Source: Parahoeflea alexandrii
GTDB taxonomy: Bacteria; Pseudomonadota; Alphaproteobacteria; Rhizobiales; Rhizobiaceae
Direction of reading: 5' to 3'
Assembly: GCF_024105735.1 (NCBI RefSeq)
Contig: NZ_JAAAML010000001.1
Coordinates: forward strand, 1,063,809 to 1,127,808
DNA: 64,000 bases
This document shows positions 16,022-25,134 of this stretch, in pieces. Position 1 is the stretch's first letter. Each line of letters begins with the position of its first letter. Made by a program: the position numbers and the translations under genes. A model generated the notes under the pieces. That model worked only from the letters and a program-made list of their open reading frames with translations, had not been told where the DNA came from and did not search any database.

Positions 16022-17233
16022 TCAGGCTACGTGCGGTTTGGGAGTGGGGTGGTGCTCGGGGTCCTTGCCGCCGGAACCGGAGCCCTTCTTGCGCTTGAAG
16101 AGCTTGGCGATGCGCTCGCCACCCTCCATCAGGCCGCCCGGCAGGAAGATCACGACGAGCATGAAGACGATGCCCAGCGTCAGGTGCCAGCCCTTGCCGA
16201 TGAAGGGATGGATCACGGTGACGACGAAATCTTCCAGTCCGTCGGGCATGAAGGAAAACCACTGATGCAGGATCGTATCGTTGATCTTGGAGACAATGTT
16301 TTCCATGTACTTGATCATGCCTGCGCCAAGGACCGGTCCGATCAGCGTGCCGGCGCCGCCAAGGATCGTCATCAGCACGACCTCGCCGCTTGCCGTCCAG
16401 AACATGCGTTCCGGCCCGACCTGGGTATCCATTGCCACCATCAGACCGCCGGCCAGACCGGCATACATGCCCGAGATAACGAAGGCTGCGAGCGTGTAGG
16501 GGCGTGAATTGAGACCCGTATAGTTGAGCCGCTGCTGGTTGCTCTTGATGGCGCGCAGCATCATGCCGAATGGCGAGCGGAAGATGCGGATGGCAATGTA
16601 GAAACTGATGATCATCATGAAGGCGGCTACATAGTAACCGGCGTTGAAGGTGAAATCCCATCCTCCGACCTGGAGACTGACATTTTCGCTCATCTGGAGG
16701 CCGAACAGGTTGGCGCGACCGAATTCGCCGGCATTGCTGTCCAGGATCCGCGGATCGCTGATCTTGGCCTGGAGGCCCGTCTCGCCGCCGGTGATCGGTG
16801 TGAGCACCGAATAGGCCAGTGCGTAGGACATCTGGGCGAAGGCCAGTGTCAGGATGGAGAAGTAGATGCCCGAACGGCGCAGGCTGATCCAGCCAACCAG
16901 CAGCGAAAACAGACCTGCAAAGATCACCGACATGATGATTGCCGGGATCACATTCATGGTCAGAAGCTTCATCATCCAGATTGCCGCGTAGGAGCCAACT
17001 CCGAGGAACGCTGCGTGACCAAAGGAGAGGTAACCAGTCAGCCCGAACAGGATATTGAAGCCGATGGCAAAAATCCCGAAGATCACGAAACGCTGCATCA
17101 GGTCCGGATAGCCGGCGTTGAACTGGGCAAGCTCCGAGTCAACGGGGAAGGGGTTGAGCAGGAAGGGAGCCAGCATAGTCAGCGCGATGACAAGCAGCAG
17201 CAGGCGAGTGTCTTTTGTGTTCAATCCAAGCAT
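16022..17233 (-). CDS. LIV-type ABC transporter permease (LivM family)
   Basis: 403-residue inner-membrane permease with about ten hydrophobic helices. LivM signatures include [20 protein letters not shown] and the ATPase-coupling segment [17 protein letters not shown], with [13 protein letters not shown] near the C-terminus. An extended polar C-terminal tail rich in Lys, Gly and His ([16 protein letters not shown]) is not a usual part of the fold. A 3-bp gap separates it from the LivH-type gene. Confidence 0.92.
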   Translation of the reverse strand: MLGLNTKDTRLLLLVIALTMLAPFLLNPFPVDSELAQFNAGYPDLMQRFVIFGIFAIGFNILFGLTGYLSFGHAAFLGVGSYAAIWMMKLLTMNVIPAIIMSVIFAGLFSLLVGWISLRRSGIYFSILTLAFAQMSYALAYSVLTPITGGETGLQAKISDPRILDSNAGEFGRANLFGLQMSENVSLQVGGWDFTFNAGYYVAAFMMIISFYIAIRIFRSPFGMMLRAIKSNQQRLNYTGLNSRPYTLAAFVISGMYAGLAGGLMVAMDTQVGPERMFWTASGEVVLMTILGGAGTLIGPVLGAGMIKYMENIVSKINDTILHQWFSFMPDGLEDFVVTVIHPFIGKGWHLTLGIVFMLVVIFLPGGLMEGGERIAKLFKRKKGSGSGGKDPEHHPTPKPHVA

Positions 17234-17236
17234 GGC

Positions 17237-18268
17237 TTATTCCTCCATCACGCCTTTGCGACCCATCAGGCCACGCGGGCGTGTGAGCAGAATGACGATG
17301 GCAACGAGATAGATGATGATCTGGTTGATCCCCGGGACCAGGTCGATGACCCAACCCATCGAGGCAAGGCTCTCCAGAACGCCCAGCAGGAAGCCCGCGG
17401 CCACGGCGCCACCAAGGCTGCCCATACCGCCAACAACGACCACGACAAAGGAAAGAACCAGAAAATCCATACCCATATGGTAGTTTGGAGGATTGATCGG
17501 GGTGTACATGACGCCGGCCAATCCCGCGACAGCTGCTGCGATGCCGAACATGATGGTGAAGCGCTTGTCGATGTTGATGCCGAGCAATCCAACTGTTTCA
17601 CGGTCGGCCATGCCGGCACGAACGACCATGCCGAAGGTGGTGAATTGCAGGAAGGAGAAGACGGCGGCAACAAGAACCATGGCAAAGCCGAAATAGACCA
17701 GCCGCCAGTAGGGATAGATGATGGAGTTTGCATCGAACCCGATGAGGACACCGAAGTCGAAGGAGCCGGCAAAGGCTTCGGGGGCCGGCGTCGGGATGGG
17801 GTTTGCCCCGTAATAGTATTTGATGATCTCCTGCAGCACGATGGCGAGACCAAAGGTGACCAGGATCTGATCCGCGTGGGGGCGCTTGTAGAAGTGCTTG
17901 ATCAGACCGCGCTCCATGATCACACCGATCAGGATCATCACCGGAATGGCAAACAGGATCGACAAGGGCACCGACCAATCTATGATCGTGGCGCCGACTT
18001 CCGGGCCGAACCATTCATGGAGGTAGGGCACTTCGACCTTCATCGGGTTGCCGAGAAAGTCCTTTCGCGACTCATCGATCACGACGTGGGAGAGCGACAG
18101 GATCCGGGAGAGCGTGACGGCACAGAATGCACCCAGCATGAACAGCGCGCCGTGGGCAAAGTTGACCACGCCCAAGGTGCCAAAGATCAAGGTCAGTCCC
18201 AGGGCAATCAGCGCATAGGCGCTGCCCTTATCCAGACCGTTCAGAATTTGAAGGATGATGGCGTCCAT
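17237..18268 (-). CDS. LIV-type ABC transporter permease (LivH family)
   Basis: 343-residue permease with LivH signatures: the start ILNGLDKGSAYALIALGLTLIFGTLGVVNFAHG, an extended periplasmic insert at about residues 55-90 (carrying FLGNPMKVEVPYLHEWFGPEV), and GGMGSLGGAVAAGFLLG. The ATG at 18268 has AAGGTGG five bases upstream; a GTG three codons earlier lacks a ribosome site. The insert is also seen in permeases of the LIV-type systems with long Tat-exported binding proteins, which agrees with the upstream gene. Confidence 0.92.
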   Translation of the reverse strand: MDAIILQILNGLDKGSAYALIALGLTLIFGTLGVVNFAHGALFMLGAFCAVTLSRILSLSHVVIDESRKDFLGNPMKVEVPYLHEWFGPEVGATIIDWSVPLSILFAIPVMILIGVIMERGLIKHFYKRPHADQILVTFGLAIVLQEIIKYYYGANPIPTPAPEAFAGSFDFGVLIGFDANSIIYPYWRLVYFGFAMVLVAAVFSFLQFTTFGMVVRAGMADRETVGLLGINIDKRFTIMFGIAAAVAGLAGVMYTPINPPNYHMGMDFLVLSFVVVVVGGMGSLGGAVAAGFLLGVLESLASMGWVIDLVPGINQIIIYLVAIVILLTRPRGLMGRKGVMEE

Positions 18269-18318
18269 CGGTTCCACCTTTCAAGGAGTCGCTGGGTGGG
18301 GCATATATCGTAGTCTAG

Positions 18319-18346
18319 CCGGCTGCGCCGCGAGCGGCGCAACCGG
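18319..18346 (-). promoter_or_regulatory. Strong hairpin between binding-protein gene and permease genes
   Basis: On the minus strand CCGGTTGCGCCG and CGGCGCAGCCGG form a 12-bp stem (one G-T wobble) with a 4-nt loop, 27 nt after the binding-protein stop. No T-run follows on this strand, so it is best read as an mRNA-stabilising or attenuating stem that favours the binding protein over the permeases. On the plus strand a T-rich stretch follows, but no plus-strand gene ends here. Confidence 0.6.
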
Positions 18347-18373
18347 TTGTTTTCCTTAACTGACCTTTTGAGA

Positions 18374-19735
18374 TCAGGCGCCGGAGTTGCAGGCGCCCAG
18401 GTCGCCACCGGCGAACTGCGGGTGGTCAGGCGCGTAGGTGACCTGCTCGACCGGGGTGACCTCAACGATTTCCACGAGATCGAATTCGTTCTCGGGGTTC
18501 TCCTTGCCGCGCACCACGACCACGTCCTTGAAGCACTGGTGGTCATCTGCACGATAGAGGGTCGGGCCGTTGCCCATACCGTCGAACTCGAAGCCTTCGA
18601 GGGCCTCGACCACCGCGCAGGGGTCGAACGACTTGGCGCGTGTAACCGCATCCGCATACAGCATGGTCTGGACATAGCAGGTATGTGCAGCCTGGCTGGG
18701 CGGGAAGCCGTACTTTTCGCCGAACGACTTGACGAAGGCGTTGGTGCCCGAATAGCGAGCGCCAAGCTCGTTTTCGAGTTTCCAGTCCCAGTTCTGCGAC
18801 CCGAGGATGCCGGCGATGTTCTTGCCGGCGCCGCGGGCCATCAGCTCGGAATAGAGCGGCACCACGATTTCGAACTTCTTGCCGTTGGCCTCTGCCTGGC
18901 GCAGGCCGAACTGGACCGCGTTGGTCAGCGAGTTGACCATGTTGCCGCCGTAGTGGTTGAGAACGAGCACGTCTGCGCCGGAGTTGAGAACCGGAGCGAT
19001 GTAGGAGCTGAAGTCGGTCTGAGTGAGCGGCGTCAGCACCGAATTCACTGTTTCCCAGCCAAGGGCTTCGGTCGATTCACGAACAGCCTGCTCGGTCGTG
19101 TAGCCCCAGTTGTAGTCGGCGGTCAGGTGGTAGGCCTTGCGGTCGGCGCCGTATTCCTTGGCCAGGATCGGCGCAAGGGCTGCACCCGACATATAGGAGT
19201 TGAAGAAATGACGGAAGCCGTTGGCCTTCTTGTCCTTGCCGGTGGTGTCGTTGGCATGGGTCAGACCGGCCATGAAGATGATGCCGGCTTCCTGGCACAG
19301 CGCCTGAACAGCCACGGCGACGCCGGAGGACGAACCGCCCGAAATCATGATGGCGCCGTCTTTTTCGATCATCGACTTGGCAGATGCACGTGCGGCGTCC
19401 GACTTGGTCTGGGTGTCGCCGGAGACGAAGCCGACCTTCTTGCCCAGGATGCCGGTGCCATCGAGAACCTTCGAGCTGAAGGTGTTGAGCATGCCGCCAT
19501 CGCCGCCACCGTTGAGGTGTTCGACCGCAAGCTCGAACGCACGAAGCTCGTCTGCGCCTTCGTCTGCGTAGGGGCCCGACTGCGGAACGTTGAAGCCCAA
19601 GGTGACGGTGTCGCCCTTCGGCTCATTGAGATAGGCGCGAGCCGAGCTCGTGAAGATGGTCGGCAGCGCAAGGCCGGCGCCGACGGCAACGCCCGACTTG
19701 ATAAGCGAACGGCGATTCAATTGGAATTTCGACAT
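18374..19735 (-). CDS. LIV-type ABC transporter substrate-binding protein with Tat-type signal
   Basis: 453-residue periplasmic binding protein. The signal region NRRSLIKSGVAVGAG resembles a twin-arginine leader, cleaved near ARA-Y, so export in folded form is likely. The body has the periplasmic-binding-fold type I pattern (TLGFNVPQSGPYADEGADEL, ISGGSSSGVAVAVQ, DYNWGYTTEQAV). Length and pattern match the urea/amide/aromatic-acid branch rather than short leucine-binding proteins. A cysteine-bearing C-terminal tail (GGDLGACNSGA) may pair with an internal Cys. First gene of the importer operon. Its position between two catabolic clusters suggests import of their substrate, but no ligand can be read out. 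Confidence 0.9.
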   Translation of the reverse strand: MSKFQLNRRSLIKSGVAVGAGLALPTIFTSSARAYLNEPKGDTVTLGFNVPQSGPYADEGADELRAFELAVEHLNGGGDGGMLNTFSSKVLDGTGILGKKVGFVSGDTQTKSDAARASAKSMIEKDGAIMISGGSSSGVAVAVQALCQEAGIIFMAGLTHANDTTGKDKKANGFRHFFNSYMSGAALAPILAKEYGADRKAYHLTADYNWGYTTEQAVRESTEALGWETVNSVLTPLTQTDFSSYIAPVLNSGADVLVLNHYGGNMVNSLTNAVQFGLRQAEANGKKFEIVVPLYSELMARGAGKNIAGILGSQNWDWKLENELGARYSGTNAFVKSFGEKYGFPPSQAAHTCYVQTMLYADAVTRAKSFDPCAVVEALEGFEFDGMGNGPTLYRADDHQCFKDVVVVRGKENPENEFDLVEIVEVTPVEQVTYAPDHPQFAGGDLGACNSGA

Positions 19736-20256
19736 AAAATCCTCCCTGGAGTGGAATGTGCAAGGCCTCCCAGCCTTGCCACCATAGCTACGCTAATAGC
19801 AGTCTTTAAACAAACATGGCCGGGGCTCCGATGCCATTAGACTATTGTATATTCATGCAAACCAATGCCTGTGCTTGCCGATTGTGTGGTACAGGCAGGC
19901 GCTTGCAAGAGCCGCAGGATGAGGCAAATCATGCCCCATGACGCGTTGAAAATCGCTTTGACGGCATGGAATCCGACCCGTGTTGCAAATAGGCGGGTAC
20001 TTTTTTACGGGTTTCGGCATTTTTTGCGGAGCTGGTCTGCATGCCGGCTGTCTGCAGCCGATGCTGCTGAGTATTTGCTTCGTCATTAGACTTTAGGATG
20101 CGGCGCGGGTTTTACATGAGCTTTTCTGGGAATCATGTCGTGCTGTCCGGTCAACACAGCAATCGATTCGGCGGCGCCGAGATTTACACTTCACCTTGTC
20201 GAGGCGCCGCTGTTTTCCAATGGCCGCCCATTGGCCGCGACCAGGCGCCGTTTTCG
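19736..20256. other. Intergenic region, AT-richer upstream zone of the LIV-type operon
   Basis: 521 bp between the binding-protein start (minus strand) and the end of the racemase-family gene. It must hold the promoter of the importer operon. A TTTGCAT...TACAAT stretch near 19845-19865 is suggestive, but spacing is not convincing. No credible coding region, repeat or RNA gene is seen. Confidence 0.5.
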
Positions 20257-20973
20257 TCAGTAGCGGCGCGGCGTCAGTCCTGACTGGAACCAGCTGACGA
20301 AGGTTTCCATGGAGAAGACGGGCACGCCGGTCGCCATCCTCATATCGGCCGCATAGGGGACCATGTTGGTGCATTCGAGCACGATGGCGCCGACATCGGG
20401 ATGCGCGGCACACAGGGCCATGGCTGCCTCCATGTTGTCCTGGCGGGCCAGGTCGACATCAAGCTCGAGTTCGTTGCCAAGGATTGCGCGGGTGAATTCC
20501 CTGCCGCCTTCGGTTGAGCCGACCGGTGTGTTGGCAGGCACTCCCGCTGCCTCGAGGTGACGGGGCGTGAGTGTGGAAGCGGAAATGGTCAGGATGCCGG
20601 CTCGTCTGCCCGGCGGCAGCAGCCGATTGACCAGATCAACCTGCATGAGAGAGGATGTTGCCACCGGGACCTGCAGGGCGGAGGAGAGTTCCTCCTGGAA
20701 CAGGGACAGGAACCCGCAATTGGTGGTGATGCCGTCGGCGCCGTCGCGTACGAGGTCACGGGCGGTCTCGATGAAGGCGTCCAGGGTGCCGGCGGCGCCC
20801 TGCCGCACCACGAGATCGGGCGTTGCATTGCGAACCACGCGGTAAAGCACCGGGAACGGCCAGGTGGTGGCGTTGCCGATGTCGCCCGGGATGCGCGGGA
20901 AGCGGGCATCCAGCATGAGGATGCCGACCGATGCGCCGTAAATCGACTTGCCGCCTTTGACCTTCGCGCTCAA
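20257..20973 (-). CDS. Aspartate/glutamate racemase superfamily protein
   Basis: 238-residue cytoplasmic enzyme of the Asp/Glu/hydantoin racemase and maleate isomerase superfamily. The two catalytic cysteines sit in the usual places: TTNCGFL (first half) and VLECTNM (second half), with a conserved DIGN segment near the N-terminus. The start is taken as TTG at 20973, preceded by AAAGGA; upstream in-frame sequence would overlap the divergent gene and is poor in conserved features. It is divergent from the TPP-enzyme/DadA/TRAP operon with about 120 bp between the starts, so it may act in the same catabolic route, for example on a dicarboxylate or a D-amino acid. Confidence 0.78.
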   Translation of the reverse strand: MSAKVKGGKSIYGASVGILMLDARFPRIPGDIGNATTWPFPVLYRVVRNATPDLVVRQGAAGTLDAFIETARDLVRDGADGITTNCGFLSLFQEELSSALQVPVATSSLMQVDLVNRLLPPGRRAGILTISASTLTPRHLEAAGVPANTPVGSTEGGREFTRAILGNELELDVDLARQDNMEAAMALCAAHPDVGAIVLECTNMVPYAADMRMATGVPVFSMETFVSWFQSGLTPRRY

Positions 20974-21095
20974 GCTGCATTCCTTTCGCTGAATCAAACC
21001 GATAGATCCGGCCGGTCCAAGGGAATCTGTTGACACAGCTTCGCCGGCTTCACAAGATGCCCGCTTCGGGGCGGTCAAGAGCAGGGCAGGCGTTG

Positions 21096-22793
21096 GTGCA
21101 ACAGTCGACAAACCAGCTGGTTGGCGCCGAAGCCCTGGTCCGGATGCTTAAGGCCTACAAGGTGACCGATGTGTTCGGTCTTTGCGGCGATACCAGCCTG
21201 CCGCTGTATGACGTGCTTGCGCGTCAGGACCACGGAATCAGGCATTTTCTCACCCGCGACGAACGGCATGCCGCCTATATGGCGGACGGCTATGCCCGCG
21301 TCACCGGAAAGCCCGGCGTCTGCGAAGGTCCGTCGGGAGGCGGGGCGACCTACATGTTGCCCGGTGTCGTCGAGGCCAACGAGAGTTCCATTCCGGTGCT
21401 GGCGATCACCAGCGACGTCGCCACCACCTCGCGCGGCCGCTATCCGCTGACCGAACTCGACCAGACGGCGCTGTTTCGTCCGGTGACCAAGTGGAATGCG
21501 TCGCTCGATGACGCGGCGCGGTTGCCGGCGATGGTCCGTCAGGCGTTCCGCGCGATGACAACCGGCCGGCCGGGCGCGGTGCATCTGGCATTGCCATTCA
21601 ATACGCAGAAGTCGGAGACAGATCCCGCGGAGATATGGGCCGAGGAGCGGCATTGCAGCTACCCGTCCGAGCCCGCAGGTCCGGATCCGGACGCCATCGC
21701 GGAAGCGGTGCAGATCCTGAAGGCCGCAAGATCGGCGGTGGCGATCTGTGGCGGCGGACCGATCATCGCCGGGGCTTTTGCCGAACTCAGGCGGCTTGCG
21801 GATCTCATCGAGTTGCCGGTTGCGACCACCGTTTCGGGGCAGGGAGCGATTGCCGAAACCGATCCGCTGGCGGTGGGCGTCGTCGGCTCGAACGGCGGCA
21901 ATCCGGCCACGCGCGCTGTCGTCGACAGCGCCGATGTGGTCCTGTTCATCGGTTGCCGCGCGGGGTCGGTCACCACCGAGCGCTGGCGGTCGCCTGGCAA
22001 GGACAAGACCATCATCCACATCGACAGCGATGCCATGGTGATCAGCGCCAACTATCCGACAGCGGTTGCCATCTGCGCCGATGCGCGGCTGGCGCTTGCG
22101 GCTCTTGCCGATGCGCTGGAGGCCGAGACAGGTCTGATCGCACAGGAGGGTGTTCGTCGGGCGAAAGCTGCGTGGGACGCCAAGCTTGGAGATTTTGCGC
22201 CGCTGGCTGCGAGCAATGAAACCCCGATCCGGCCGGAACGGGTTGTGGCGACGCTTGCCGGGCTGCTCGATGACGACGCCATCGTCGTGGCCGATCCGGG
22301 AACGCCGTGTCCTTACTTCTCGGCACATTACCGCTGGCCCCGCGCCGGGCGCAATTTCATCACCAACCGCGCGCATGGCGCGCTCGGCTATGCGCTCGCC
22401 GCCGCAATGGGCGCGCATGTCGGCCGGCCGGCCGTAAAGACGGTCGCGGTGATGGGAGACGGCTCGTTCGGATTCTGCTGCGGTGAACTGGAAACGCTGT
22501 TGCGCTACCGGATGCCGATCACCTGCATCGTGTTTTCCAACGCGACCTTCGGCTGGATCAAGGCCGGGCAGAAGGCCGGCTTTGGCGCGCGCTTCTACAA
22601 TGTCGATTTCAACCGCACCGACCATGCCGCCGTGGCAAATGCGTTCGGCGTCAAGTCCTGGCGGGTTGAAAACCCTGGCGAACTGGAGGTGGTCCTGCGC
22701 CAGGTGCTGGTCCATGACGGACCGACGCTGGTCGATGTCATATCGCAACCGCTGCATGAGGCTGCGGCGCCTGTTTCGGAGTGGGTGGCATGA
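21096..22793 (+). CDS. Thiamine-pyrophosphate-dependent enzyme (acetolactate synthase/benzoylformate decarboxylase family)
   Basis: About 565-residue TPP enzyme with the three-domain layout: Pyr domain with the conserved Glu (RDERHAAYMADGYAR; Glu56 from this start), central domain (TTVSGQGAIAETDPLAVGVVG), and PP domain with GDGSFGFCCGEL...NATFGW binding Mg-TPP. It lies in the family of acetolactate synthase, oxalyl-CoA and benzoylformate decarboxylases. Start is uncertain: TTG 21030, ATG 21057 and GTG 21096 are all in frame. I chose GTG 21096 because AGGGCAGG is just upstream and homologous proteins usually begin near STNQLVGAEALV. Its stop overlaps the FAD-oxidoreductase start (ATGA). Isatinate is a 2-amino-benzoylformate, so it is one plausible substrate. 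Confidence 0.85.
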   Translation: MQQSTNQLVGAEALVRMLKAYKVTDVFGLCGDTSLPLYDVLARQDHGIRHFLTRDERHAAYMADGYARVTGKPGVCEGPSGGGATYMLPGVVEANESSIPVLAITSDVATTSRGRYPLTELDQTALFRPVTKWNASLDDAARLPAMVRQAFRAMTTGRPGAVHLALPFNTQKSETDPAEIWAEERHCSYPSEPAGPDPDAIAEAVQILKAARSAVAICGGGPIIAGAFAELRRLADLIELPVATTVSGQGAIAETDPLAVGVVGSNGGNPATRAVVDSADVVLFIGCRAGSVTTERWRSPGKDKTIIHIDSDAMVISANYPTAVAICADARLALAALADALEAETGLIAQEGVRRAKAAWDAKLGDFAPLAASNETPIRPERVVATLAGLLDDDAIVVADPGTPCPYFSAHYRWPRAGRNFITNRAHGALGYALAAAMGAHVGRPAVKTVAVMGDGSFGFCCGELETLLRYRMPITCIVFSNATFGWIKAGQKAGFGARFYNVDFNRTDHAAVANAFGVKSWRVENPGELEVVLRQVLVHDGPTLVDVISQPLHEAAAPVSEWVA

Positions 22794-24058
22794 GTGCTGG
22801 CAAGAATGACGGCAGCAAGACCATCGCCATCATCGGCGCCGGGATCGTCGGGGTTTCCACTGCTATCTGGCTGCAGCGCGACGGGCACAAGGTTATCCTG
22901 ATTGACGGCAAGGGGATCGGCGAAGGCGCGAGCTACGGCAATGGCGGCGTGCTGGCCTCGTGCTCGATTGTGCCTGTGACCACGCCGGGCCTGCTGCGCA
23001 AGGCGCCGGGAATGCTGTTTGATCCGGGCCAGCCGCTGTTTCTCAAGTGGTCCTACCTGCCGAAACTGGCGCCCTGGCTGATCAAATATCTCGGCCATGC
23101 CAATGCCGCCGATACAAAACGCATAGCCGCCGCGATGGCGCCCTTGGTCGGCGACAGCTTGAGCGAGCACCAGGCGCTCTCGGCCGGCACCGGCGCAGAA
23201 GCCTGGGTCAAGCCGGACGATTACCTGTTCCTCTACCGTGACCGCGCGCATTTTGAAGGCGACGCCTTTGGTTGGTCAATCCGCAAGGCACACGGTTTCA
23301 AGTGGGAGGAACTGGAGGGGCCTGCCTTCAAGTCCTTCGATCCGGCGTTCGGACCGGAGCAGGGTTTTGCGGTCCGGCTCGGGGATCATGGGCGGATCTC
23401 GGACCCTGGGGCCTATGTCAAGGCGCTGGGCGCCCACGTGATGGCGTCGGGCGGCCGCTTGATCGAAGGCAATGCCGAGGCCATCATCGAGGAAGGCGGC
23501 AAGGTCAGCGGCGTGCGGGCCGGTGGTGAAACGATTGCCTGCGATGCGGTGGTGCTTGCGGCGGGCGTCTGGTCCGGGCCTCTGGCACGGCAGCTCGGCC
23601 TCAAGGTGCCGCTGGAAAGCGAGCGCGGTTACCATCTGGAACTTTGGGAGCCCAATATCATGCCGCGGTCGCCGGTGATGATTGCGTCGGGCAAGTTCGT
23701 CGCCACGCCGATGGACGGCCGGCTGCGGCTTGCCGGCATCGTTGAATTCGGCGGGCTGGATGCGCCGCCGTCAAAGGCGCCGCTGGCGCTTCTGGAGAAA
23801 AACATCAGGGCGGCCATTCCCGGGATAAGCTGGAAGCACAAGACCGAATGGCTGGGGCATCGCCCGGCACCGGCGGATTCCATCCCGGTTATCGGAGAAT
23901 CGCCGGTCATGCGTGGCGCGTTCATGGGATTTGGCCATCACCATGTGGGGTTGACGGGCGGGCCGAAAACGGGCCGGATGCTGGCCCAGATGATCTCCGG
24001 GCGGAGACCGAACTTCGATATGTCACCCTACGCGCCTTCGCGTTTTCAGTCGGGATAG
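22790..24058 (+). CDS. FAD-dependent oxidoreductase, D-amino-acid dehydrogenase (DadA)-like
   Basis: 422-residue flavoprotein of the DAO family. The dinucleotide fold GAGIVGVSTAIWLQRDG with the acidic end LID is at the N-terminus. Further family motifs are GEGASYGNGG, the VVLAAGVWSGPLARQLG block, and near the C-terminus GHHHVGLTGGPKTGRMLA for FAD binding. Members deaminate D-amino acids or related amines to 2-oxo acids and pass electrons to the respiratory chain. ATG 22790 overlaps the TPP-enzyme stop by 4 bp. Together with the racemase-family gene and TRAP uptake genes, the set could convert an imported amino acid to a 2-oxo acid for the TPP enzyme. Confidence 0.87.
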   Translation: MSAGKNDGSKTIAIIGAGIVGVSTAIWLQRDGHKVILIDGKGIGEGASYGNGGVLASCSIVPVTTPGLLRKAPGMLFDPGQPLFLKWSYLPKLAPWLIKYLGHANAADTKRIAAAMAPLVGDSLSEHQALSAGTGAEAWVKPDDYLFLYRDRAHFEGDAFGWSIRKAHGFKWEELEGPAFKSFDPAFGPEQGFAVRLGDHGRISDPGAYVKALGAHVMASGGRLIEGNAEAIIEEGGKVSGVRAGGETIACDAVVLAAGVWSGPLARQLGLKVPLESERGYHLELWEPNIMPRSPVMIASGKFVATPMDGRLRLAGIVEFGGLDAPPSKAPLALLEKNIRAAIPGISWKHKTEWLGHRPAPADSIPVIGESPVMRGAFMGFGHHHVGLTGGPKTGRMLAQMISGRRPNFDMSPYAPSRFQSG

Positions 24059-24100
24059 ATGCAACATCTGACCAAAGAGCTTTTCAACAGGGAGAATGCC

Positions 24101-25075
24101 ATGAAGACGATCGTGAAACTACTTGGCGCAGTTGCCGTGCTGGCCACCGGCGCCACCGCAGCCCATGCCGAAAAATGGGACATGCCAATGGCCTATCCGG
24201 CCAGCAACTTCCATTCCGAGAACGGTGCTGCCTTTGCCAAATGCGTGACCGATGCCACCTCGGGCGGGATCGAAATCGTCACCCATCCCGGCGGTTCGCT
24301 GTTCAGCGGCAATGACATCAAGCGCGCGGTGCAGACCGGCCAGGCGCCGATCGGCGAGCGGCTTCTGTCTGCGCATGCCAACGAGAACCCGCTTTTCGGT
24401 TACGATTCGGTACCGTTTCTGGCGACGTCTTTTGATGATTCCGCCAAATTGCTGAAGGCGGCCAAGGAAACAGTCGCCGAAGCGCTCGACGAGCAGAACC
24501 TGGTCTATGTCTATTCGGTGCCGTGGCCGCCGCAGGGTTTCTACATGAAGAAGGAGGTCAACTCGGCAGCTGACCTGAACGGCGTCAAGTTCCGCGCCTA
24601 CAACGCTGCAACCGCGCGGATTGCCGAACTTGCCGGCATGGTGCCGGTGCAGATCGAGGCCGCGGAACTGAGCCAGGCGCTGGCCACCGGGGTGGCGGAA
24701 TCGTTCATCTCCTCGGGCTCGACCGGGGTGGATTCGAAGGTCTGGGAAAGCCTGACGCATTTCTATGACGTCCAGGCCTGGCTGCCGCGCAACACCGTCT
24801 TCGTCAACAAGGACGCCTTCAATGCGCTCGATGAGGCCGGCAAGAAGGCGATCATGGACTGCGGCGCAACCGCTGAAGCTGCGGGCGATGCCAAGTCTCG
24901 CGAACTGACCAGCGGCTATCTTGAGACGCTTGCCGAAAACGGAATGAGCGTCAGCGGTCCGAGCGACCAGTTCAAGACCGACCTGCAGGGCTTTGGCGCG
25001 ACCATGACCGAGGAATGGATCAAGGCTGCCGGCGACAAGGGCAAGGCCATCGTCGACGCCTACAAGGCGATGTAA
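24101..25075 (+). CDS. TRAP transporter substrate-binding protein (DctP family), second system
   Basis: 324-residue periplasmic receptor with a signal peptide (MKTIVKLLGAVAVLATGATA, cleaved near AHA-E). Body motifs: MAYPASNFHSENGAAFAKC, the conserved Arg region VKFRAYNAATARIAELAGM that binds a carboxylate, and AELSQALATGVAESFISSGS. The ATG at 24101 follows AGGGAG; a start 14 codons earlier would spoil the signal peptide. Cysteines at C48-type and C-terminal (IMDCGAT) positions may form a disulfide. It follows the FAD-oxidoreductase gene by 42 bp in one operon. Confidence 0.92.
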   Translation: MKTIVKLLGAVAVLATGATAAHAEKWDMPMAYPASNFHSENGAAFAKCVTDATSGGIEIVTHPGGSLFSGNDIKRAVQTGQAPIGERLLSAHANENPLFGYDSVPFLATSFDDSAKLLKAAKETVAEALDEQNLVYVYSVPWPPQGFYMKKEVNSAADLNGVKFRAYNAATARIAELAGMVPVQIEAAELSQALATGVAESFISSGSTGVDSKVWESLTHFYDVQAWLPRNTVFVNKDAFNALDEAGKKAIMDCGATAEAAGDAKSRELTSGYLETLAENGMSVSGPSDQFKTDLQGFGATMTEEWIKAAGDKGKAIVDAYKAM

Positions 25076-25091
25076 GAAGGTCAGATAACCA

Positions 25092-25117
25092 GCGGGCGCC
25101 CCAATGCGGGCGCCCGC
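25092..25117 (+). promoter_or_regulatory. Intercistronic hairpin after second dctP
   Basis: GCGGGCGCCC (25092-25101) and GGGCGCCCGC (25108-25117) form a perfect 10-bp GC stem with a 6-nt loop, 16 nt after the binding-protein stop and 17 nt before the small-permease start. Short ATTCTT follows. This is the same design as at 4227-4256. Confidence 0.62.
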
Positions 25118-25134
25118 ATTCTTGGGGGCAGGGC

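Noticed and set aside
17015-18313. Plus-strand open frame of 432 codons over the LIV-type permease genes
   Set aside because: Shadow of two clear membrane permeases on the minus strand; composition rich in His, Asp and Gln with no family features.
18347-19840. Plus-strand open frame of 497 codons over the binding-protein gene
   Set aside because: Antisense of a clear binding protein; no ribosome site and no domain.
21075-22757. Minus-strand frame of 560 codons over the TPP enzyme
   Set aside because: Pure antisense shadow with His/Arg-rich composition; the plus-strand TPP motifs are decisive.
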